From NCBI RefSeq assembly GCF_963675165.1, contig NC_087383.1:5744839-5808838 (forward strand): DNA of 64,000 nucleotides, given 5' to 3'. Under the pieces are notes generated by a model, which was not told the origin of the DNA, did no database searches, and saw nothing but the letters and a program-made list of their open reading frames with translations. Each line of letters begins with the position of its first letter. The stretch's first letter is position 1. The translations under genes were made by a program, and so were the position numbers. Positions 61,901 to 64,000 of the stretch are shown piece after piece. The stretch comes from Halichondria panicea. Taxonomy: Eukaryota; Porifera; Demospongiae; Suberitida; Halichondriidae.

Positions 61901-62932
61901 AATAATTTATTATCACAAGCTAGCTCAGAGCAGGCGCGCTCAGAATGCAATGAAGAGCTTCACTTGCGAGCATTAACTGGAGCGGTAAGAATCGACAGTG
62001 CAAAACACTACTGTTGCTATAGACCTCAACTGCTCAAGGGTTGCTAAGATAAGAGGGGTGTGGCCATGCTGTCTGCTATGTCTGAGCATGCTCAGTAGGA
62101 AAACAATGGCGAACTGACCTCTGCACTTATTAAAGAAGCCATATCATACACCCTAGCAAATTTAACTTCGAAGGAAAGCGATTAGTTCGGGACGTACCCA
62201 AGGCGACAGAGGACACTAATATGTGTCTAGTTTGTGCTGTGGAGCTACAGTTCTATAGATTATCTCGCGGAAGAACCTGAGAGGAAGATGAAGAAAAAGT
62301 TGTTGTTTTTTTAGTTTTGCTGTTTTTATAACTTTTTCATACAATGTTCAATTCAGTTCATATTTCACACAAATGTCACAAATGATATGGGCAACAGATA
62401 TATAAACTCAAAATAACTGTGTCTTGTGTCTTGGGTGAGATCCAGAGGGGGCGTTTTTGCTGTTTTCGACCCAACCCTACTATTAGCACTACCGTGCTAA
62501 TGATTATGATGAACATAATTATGTGCACTCATAATTATAAGCTCATTGCACAAGAACAGGCCTATAGCTATATAGCAGAGTGACAAACCGACTATTGGTA
62601 AGTTTCTACCTAATTCCTACTTGAGGACATTGCATGAGCTAGTAATTTAGTTTCAGACCAATAATTATCACCATGCAGATGGCAGAATAAGATGCTATTA
62701 AGCTAGGACAACTTATCTAAAATCAAGAGGTGTTATTTCTACCTCTGCTGTTAAGTGCCATCAACAAGTATTAATTTTTAATTCTGCTGACCTTGTTCAC
62801 ATAATTATGGACGTGTAACTAACTTACTATTGATATCAACATTGCACTCTGTGATGAGGTACTTGATAGTGTCCAGGTCCCCCTCTCTGACTGCCAGTCT
62901 CAGTGGAGTTAGTCCATTCCTGGTCACAGCTC
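31595..62932 (-). CDS. Ankyrin-repeat / Roc-COR GTPase / death-domain protein, 5' end outside window
   Basis: Minus-strand exons recognised, 5' to 3': ankyrin exons 62828-62932, 59468-59572, 48700-48804 and 45365-45469 (each 105 bp, phase 1 at both ends), then 33507-35725, 33155-33236, 32870-32974 and 31595-31950 (TAA). All phases agree. Domain order is ankyrin repeats, Roc GTPase, COR, linker, death domain, the C-terminal order of DAPK1 but without a visible kinase. Roc-COR proteins are GTP-regulated dimers. Death domains recruit partners in apoptosis or immune signalling. The large exon and the ankyrin exons are compatible but their joining is inferred, because 9.6 kb and 10.7 kb introns full of transposons lie between them. 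Additional ankyrin exons may be missed. Confidence 0.72.
32058..32338. repeat. MITE with GGCCACTCCAAGTGA ends
   Basis: The left TAAGGCCACTCCAAGTGATA and the right complement (GTGTCACTTGGAGTGGCC) are inverted repeats continuing through ACTCTGGTTTCTGGTCC. It lies in the intron before the death-domain exon. Confidence 0.75.
32414..32858. repeat. Probable MITE with TCAGTGGCGTAGGAAG end
   Basis: The left end matches the element at 7206. The right end (CATCTTTCTACTCTGA) is a diverged complement. Interior contains AGCACCCCCTTA near both ends. No ORF. Confidence 0.5.
33507..35725 (-). CDS. Large exon: last ankyrin repeat, Roc GTPase and COR
   Basis: The exon has 2219 bp, 739 uninterrupted codons. 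It opens with an ankyrin repeat (DDDGHTPLFLAGNKDVILLL). A Ras-like Roc domain follows: P-loop VIGHGGEGKST about 75 residues into the exon, switch II motif VYDFAGQEVYYSSHA, and a probable base-recognition loop VVGSYADC in place of the usual NKxD. The COR region follows (for example LEFAVPIEDPEV and YLFCPALIRLEV), then DVSTELCSTVV-like and LGENILQLLFHPAH segments. The lack of stops over 2.2 kb indicates selection. The start used here is the CAG acceptor at 35726; no initiator is expected because this is an internal exon. Confidence 0.88.
35726..36136. other. Intron sequence of the ROCO gene
   Basis: No recognisable feature before the transposon that starts at 36137. Confidence 0.35.
36137..36906. 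mobile_element. GCCTCGATC-family element carrying a RecQ-helicase fragment (copy 1)
   Basis: The left end GCCTCGACCCCAAGCCGATC and right end GATCGGCC-like...GGGACCGAGGC are flanked by TA. It includes the family-internal blocks AATTGAACGCTAGGTCGCC and GATACAATCAATACCAGGCC. Between them lies a helicase pseudogene (separate entry). Confidence 0.8.
36290..36669 (-). pseudogene. RecQ-type helicase fragment, frameshifted (copy 1)
   Basis: From the ATG at 36667-36669 (minus) the frame reads MACNALSCLKQDGLTLMAEQ and FEGRDVFIWFPTGYGKSLCY, a Walker A motif in RecQ context. After a one-base shift it continues LLPFLMDYKLGRTKAPP, SLDQVRSLNNRGVSAAIL and GKYFLLYTSPEAVVED, the motif Ia-II region of superfamily-2 helicases. 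The rest of the helicase is absent. It lies wholly inside a TA-flanked transposon, so it is a captured or internally deleted transposon-borne gene. Confidence 0.8.
36924..37716. repeat. Foldback element, arms about 150 bp
   Basis: Left arm GTGCATCCAGCTTAGAGAGT ... AAGCTATTATATACAACATA; the right arm is its complement from about 37565 to 37716. The loop of about 490 bp has no gene. It adjoins the preceding transposon. Confidence 0.75.
37717..38343. other. Intron sequence of the ROCO gene
   Basis: Nothing recognisable apart from short GAGAGCCA repeats near 37900-37960. Confidence 0.35.
38344..38395. repeat. 52-bp micro-MITE of the GCCTC family
   Basis: It runs from GTCTCGTTTCCAGGCCGC to GGCCGGTGAAGGAGGC, then TA. 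The two ends match the two ends of the transposase-bearing element at 39112-41543. The middle is a hairpin (CACTTC..GGGAAGTG). Confidence 0.65.
38586..38845 (+). repeat. Tandem duplication, two units of about 145 bp
   Basis: GGTCCAGGA...TCTATAATT...ATGCTCA.GAGCTT.TTCCTCTGGCTCT and TTATAGCTTGATCTCTGAAA occur in both units. Non-coding. Confidence 0.7.
39112..41543. mobile_element. GCCTC-family transposon with DDE transposase, 2.43 kb
   Basis: The left end GCCTCGATCCCAGGCC and right end GGCCGGTGAAGGAGGC are flanked by TA (39110-39111 and 41544-41545). The ends share only GCCTC/GAGGC plus GGCC blocks. The same left/right asymmetry is seen in the micro-elements at 38344 and 44065. A transposase pseudogene fills 39815-41329 on the minus strand. 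TA target and DDE motifs place it in the broad Tc1/mariner/IS630 group (inference). Confidence 0.75.
39815..41329 (-). pseudogene. DDE transposase with two in-frame stops
   Basis: One continuous frame of 505 codons is broken only by TAG at 40589-40591 and TGA at 40319-40321. The N-terminal part has helix-turn-helix-like KSEKTIRTWINKYFDNG. Catalytic candidates are Asp in VVIFHDEST, Asp in IIIWVFDHSSCH and Glu in HCELNPIERVW, the last a Tc1/IS630-type NPIE signature. Spacing between the second Asp and the Glu is about 110 residues, longer than in Tc1. It looks recently inactivated, since no frameshift is seen. Confidence 0.85.
41750..43125 (+). repeat. Dispersed repeat R1 copies and flank
   Basis: A partial copy at about 42060-42240 is followed by a long copy from about 42335 (TGCTAATGCCTCTCGCCATG) to 43125 (CCTCGAGGCATAA), closely matching the one at 27030. 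41750-42060 has nothing recognisable. Confidence 0.65.
43443..44699. mobile_element. GCCTCGATC-family TA-target element, 1.26 kb
   Basis: The inverted ends GCCTCGATCCCAGGCCGAT, then CTCCAATTGAACGCTAGG, mirror the right end near 44640-44699. TA flanks both sides. The interior (about 43730-44600) is not recognised and has no convincing ORF. A 43-bp relative is nested inside at 44065. Confidence 0.8.
44065..44107. repeat. 43-bp micro-MITE of the GCCTC family
   Basis: It consists of little more than the two ends: GCCTCCTTCACCGGC, then TTTCAAGGAAGC, then GGCCTGGGATCGAGGC, flanked by TA at 44063-44064 and 44108-44109. It sits inside the larger 43443-44699 element. Confidence 0.75.
45365..45469 (-). 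CDS. Ankyrin-repeat exon of the ROCO gene
   Basis: Encodes AVTRDGLTPLGLAVREGHLH then IIKFLIMKCNVAVN. Acceptor and donor are intact, length 105 bp. It has diverged more than its relatives at 48700 and 59468. It is the last ankyrin exon recognised before the large Roc-COR exon. Confidence 0.75.
45496..46105. mobile_element. GCCTCGA-family element with nested repeats
   Basis: The left end GCCTCGAATCCAGGCCGATT pairs with the right end AATCGGCCTGATCTCGAGGC. TA precedes; TG follows (probably mutated TA). Inside are a MITE-like piece at about 45591-45690 and a foldback of about 150 bp at 45723-45875 (CTATAATGGTCGTATGTG against CATATGACCATTGTAGAG). Confidence 0.65.
46690..47511 (+). repeat. Three tandem exon-like non-coding units, about 350 bp apart
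   Basis: CAAAGAAAGATGC begins a block at about 46693, 47062 and 47402. Units 2 and 3 have splice-acceptor-like CTCTTTTCCAG (47052) and TTCTTTTCAG (47398) in front and the donor-like AGAGGTAAGCTTTGTGTGCG behind (47209 and 47508). Unit 1 has a degenerate donor. All three forward frames of unit 2 hit stops, so if these are exons they are non-coding (lncRNA or 5' UTR). Confidence 0.5.
47735..48301 (-). pseudogene. RecQ-helicase fragment in GCCTC-family element (copy 2)
   Basis: Nearly identical to 36350-36906, including the ATG at 48070-48072, the FPTGYGKS motif, and the right end AATCGGCCTGGGACCGAGGC followed by TA. The left transposon end is missing: similarity begins at TCTTTGTCGATT. A 14-bp or so insertion/duplication (CATGAGTCTCATGATG) distinguishes it. 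Confidence 0.78.
48700..48804 (-). CDS. Ankyrin-repeat exon of the ROCO gene
   Basis: Encodes SDGLTPLGLAVSRGKLDTIK and YLITECNVDVN with intact splice sites, 105 bp. The intron upstream on the coding strand (48805-49560) is a near copy of 59573-60120, showing exon-plus-intron duplication. Confidence 0.8.
48997..49188. mobile_element. 192-bp hairpin MITE with 7-bp target duplication
   Basis: Starts CAAGAGTA and ends TACTCTTG, with arms of about 65 bp (AGAGAGTATCGAACGTAGGC and its complement). GTATAAT is present on both sides (48990-48996, 49189-49195). The duplicated introns at 59738-59744 and 63108-63114 carry one GTATAAT and no insert, so they are empty sites. Confidence 0.9.
49640..50280 (+). 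repeat. Dispersed repeat R1 copy
   Basis: Shares GCGCGCATGCGCATT, GAAGAGACTGCAACAGCC and AAGCCTATA.AGAAGCTG with the other copies and ends in a CACA/GACA run at about 50221-50266. Confidence 0.7.
51432..51455 (+). promoter_or_regulatory. TATA-containing promoter block, left end of the TTAA transposon
   Basis: GTATAAAAGGGGCGGGGCCC combines a TATA box with a GC-rich stretch, about 180 bp before the transposase ATG. Its mirror at about 54933-54955 precedes the opposite gene. Confidence 0.5.
51624..53921 (+). CDS. Kolobok-like transposase, about 546 codons, nearly intact
   Basis: Exons: 51624-51867, 51917-52059, 52115-52221, 52285-52388, 52446-52558, 52617-52690, 52744-52853, 52904-53002, 53049-53296, 53340-53492, 53543-53662 and 53796-53921 (TAA). 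All join in frame with GT-AG introns. The N terminus is MATSRKRVRYTMDVHFVDEE. A cysteine cluster (PCPCG, then LFCCRRCKVQKRKW) suggests zinc binding. Catalytic candidates are Asp in WVITDARHDS, Asp in EVAHDMQ and in NSYDTWHGTKN, and Glu in DTYWVESFNHQLLTYLPKR. The one doubt is 53142-53195. It has intron-like ends, but splicing it would create TGA, while reading through keeps the frame with 18 extra codons. Otherwise no lesion is visible. Confidence 0.85.
53975..54738 (-). CDS. Cys/His-rich accessory ORF of the TTAA transposon
   Basis: Probable start ATG at 54736-54738 (MASGSSNSNGNRDIT, then a GTAAGA donor). The next recognisable exon has EAVPSDWVDRLNDFLRNNQA (about 54560-54640). The main exon (about 54125-54435) has PATPVLRGIDHCIHCLCSRC, VIQLPPDFLRGSCGPHPANH and RKFWRLLNTLRVWVDDEYLA, and splices at TTTTA|GTAAGT to a small exon reading EIRRRYPSHNGIYRDY (about 54030-54072). 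The HCIHCLCSRC and CGPHPANHEKRH clusters look metal-binding. I recall similar proteins beside such transposases in other invertebrates but know no function. Joining of the second exon is uncertain, and the 3' end is approximate. Confidence 0.6.
54933..54955 (-). promoter_or_regulatory. TATA-containing promoter block, right end of the TTAA transposon
   Basis: On the minus strand it reads GGTATAAAAGGGGCAGGGCC, the mirror of the block at 51432. It lies about 200 bp upstream of the accessory ORF start. Confidence 0.5.
55039..59090. repeat. Repeat-rich, gene-free stretch
   Basis: It holds a repeat with GTAGCCTCAGTGAACTTTGA and GGCTATGTCTCTG at about 56375 and 56485, and a diverged copy at about 58003. 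Reverse fragments of R1 lie at about 56790-56950 and 57618-57730 (with GT run and CCTCGAGGCGTAG). A pair of ACACGCAACCCGGCTTACTG-like motifs lies near 55450 and 55540. No gene supported. Confidence 0.5.
59468..59572 (-). CDS. Ankyrin-repeat exon of the ROCO gene
   Basis: Encodes SDGLTPLGLAVREEHLDAIK and YLITECNVDIN, 105 bp with intact splice sites. Its flanks match those of the exons at 48700 and 62828. Confidence 0.8.
59573..60200. repeat. Duplicated intron unit adjoining the ankyrin exon
   Basis: Matches 48805-49600 apart from the 192-bp MITE and small gaps, and matches 62933-63250 in part. Shared landmarks include GTGGTGAGAGTTGTGGAAGT, GATCACTGGAGCATTCCGTA and AGGCTGCTCAGTGGGTAGCT. Confidence 0.8.
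60633..61177. repeat. Foldback element, arms about 170 bp
   Basis: ACAAGTGCAAAAAACATTTT ... GTTGGGTCCAACACTACT (to about 60801) is mirrored at about 61007-61177 with few mismatches, around a loop of about 200 bp. No gene inside. Confidence 0.8.
61341..61648. mobile_element. Pogo/Tigger-like MITE
   Basis: Ends CAGTAGAACCTCGATTATCC and the complement ...GATAATCGAGGTTCTACTG, flanked by TA. The GCCGGATAA motif recurs internally. It has 308 bp and no transposase. Confidence 0.85.
61649..62827. other. Intron sequence of the ROCO gene
   Basis: No gene seen. The final part (about 62640-62827) is the duplicated-unit sequence that precedes each ankyrin exon on the plus strand (AAGTGCCATCAACA ... TGTTCACATAATTATG). 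Confidence 0.45.
62828..62932 (-). CDS. Ankyrin-repeat exon of the ROCO gene, most 5' seen
   Basis: Encodes NGLTPLRLAVREGDLDTIK and YLITECNVDIN. The exon-final G of the other copies is A here (CAATA|GTAAG), so the split codon at the next junction becomes Arg-type rather than Gly. Upstream exons must lie beyond the window. Confidence 0.75.
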
Positions 62933-63267
62933 CTATAGTGGTGAGAGTTGTGGAAGTGTACGTGATAATAATTATGTGTAGTGATATTTGTAGCGTACAA
63001 ATAAACTCTGTAATAATAATTATACCACTATACAGTTTAGCAGGTTATTTTCGTATGGTGGATCTTTTCGCATTTTTATGTATTAATCATGATCACTGGA
63101 GCATTCCGTATAATTATTATAAGGCTGCTCAGTGGGTAGCTAGCTGAAGATCAGAGTGTTCTGGTATACATAGCTTTGGTATACTGTAAAACAGAACAAA
63201 ATTGCAGTGTGTTTGGACGCTATTATAGCATATAATTATAGCATATCGAATTGCTTAACCAACTCCC

Positions 63268-63340
63268 CGCGGTTGACGCAAATTTGCATCATTACGGAAT
63301 AAGCTGGTAACCGCGGATGACGCACATTTGTGTCAACCGC
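63268..63340. repeat. Small inverted repeat with GCGGTTGAC ends
   Basis: GCGGTTGACGCAAATTTGC pairs with ACATTTGTGTCAACCGC across about 35 bp containing TAACCGCGGATGACGC. A short hairpin, perhaps a MITE remnant. Confidence 0.5.
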
Positions 63341-63835
63341 ACATTACTCTACTCTTATTTAATTTGTGGTAAGCTACAACCTTCCTGAGCTCCACATCTC
63401 TGCAAGGCTTCTCCCCAAGGTCAACAGAAGCCATACCGTGTCCGATCACCATGCATAGATTAGCAATCAAAAATGTGCTTAAAATTTCGTGTGAAATTTG
63501 TTCAATATCAATCTCAAAAGTGAACATACATACATTATAATAAATTAATTCTATGGTACAACAACATAGGGGATGAGGTATCCTGGATAGTAGTGACAGT
63601 GAGTGGGACTTCTCAGACCCATAAGATGGTGGTGGTTCCATGGCAGTAGCAGTGATGATAGTTTCACAGACCTGCATGAGGAAGAAGGAGTATTACCAAC
63701 CAAGCAGAGAATCAATGGTTCTTACACACAAGTAGCACAGAACCATAAATAATTTAATTTTAAATGTAACCTTTGGGGTGGTGCCTAAAAGATCAAAAGA
63801 TTATCATGCAATCAATACACACACTAAATTGAATA
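63341..63835. other. Gene-free edge of window
   Basis: A minus-strand open frame of 114 codons (63333-63677) includes MEPPPSYGSEKSHS, a PPxY-like motif, but has no splice or homology support. It could hold an exon of the ROCO gene or another gene. Confidence 0.25.
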
Positions 63836-64000
63836 CCGTATAGCGGGTAATTTTTGTGGGGTAAAATATTCGTTATTTTCGTGGGAAGGCTGACCTCCAC
63901 GAAATTTTAACGTTGGCGTGGCTTATCGGAACGTAGGAATGCCGTGCAGCCACGAGACTAAAACTCACGAAAACCACCTTTTCTTGAGTTGAATGAATTT
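63836..64000. repeat. MITE with CGTATAGCGGGTAATTTT ends, copy 2 (truncated by window)
   Basis: Matches 710-896 from CGTATAGCGGGTAATTTTTG through GGCTGACCTCCACGAAA and GGCGTGGCTTA. Its right end lies outside. Confidence 0.7.

Overview
This is AT-rich, intron-rich animal DNA, most likely from a sponge (Porifera, probably a demosponge). The host genes have GT-AG introns, often under 300 bp. One gene combines ankyrin repeats, a Roc-COR GTPase and a death domain, a combination I associate with families expanded in sponge genomes. Most of the remaining sequence is mobile elements, many inserted inside introns or inside each other. The organism call is inference; no species-diagnostic sequence was identified.

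Layout. 1-5.0 kb: the last exon of a CKS cell-cycle gene (+), facing a complete five-exon ribosomal protein eS6 gene (-) whose 5' end has a TOP-like pyrimidine tract. 5.7-8.8 kb: a seven-exon LRRC61-type leucine-rich-repeat gene (+). 8.8-13.2 kb: a 1.2 kb palindromic element, an isolated ankyrin exon (-) and a degenerate LINE. 13.6-23.3 kb: ten exons of a tandem-SH2 gene (+), open at its 3' side. Intron 4 of that gene holds a complete 5.08 kb DNA transposon with a 6-bp target duplication, carrying a DDE integrase-like transposase (+) and a convergent HECT-type ubiquitin ligase (-). Each of those two genes carries one in-frame TGA. 23.4-31.5 kb: a pogo-like MITE, a (GT)n tract of about 400 bp and nested elements.

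31.6-62.9 kb: a minus-strand ankyrin-ROCO-death gene, its 5' end beyond the window. Its introns hold a TA-target transposon family with GCCTCGATC...GAGGC ends, including one member with a decayed DDE transposase and micro-elements of about 43-52 bp. They also hold two copies of a RecQ-helicase fragment, and a 3.6 kb TTAA-flanked Kolobok-like transposon with an almost intact 12-exon transposase (+) and a convergent cysteine-rich ORF (-). That transposon may sit inside a larger 8.6 kb element with CACTG ends. Repeated ankyrin exons with matching introns show recent exon-unit duplication.

The host genes are housekeeping (CKS, eS6) or predicted signalling/adaptor genes (SH2, ROCO-death, LRR). The least described parts are the two-gene transposons, each pairing a transposase with a convergent accessory gene, and the micro-MITE family tied to its probable transposase.
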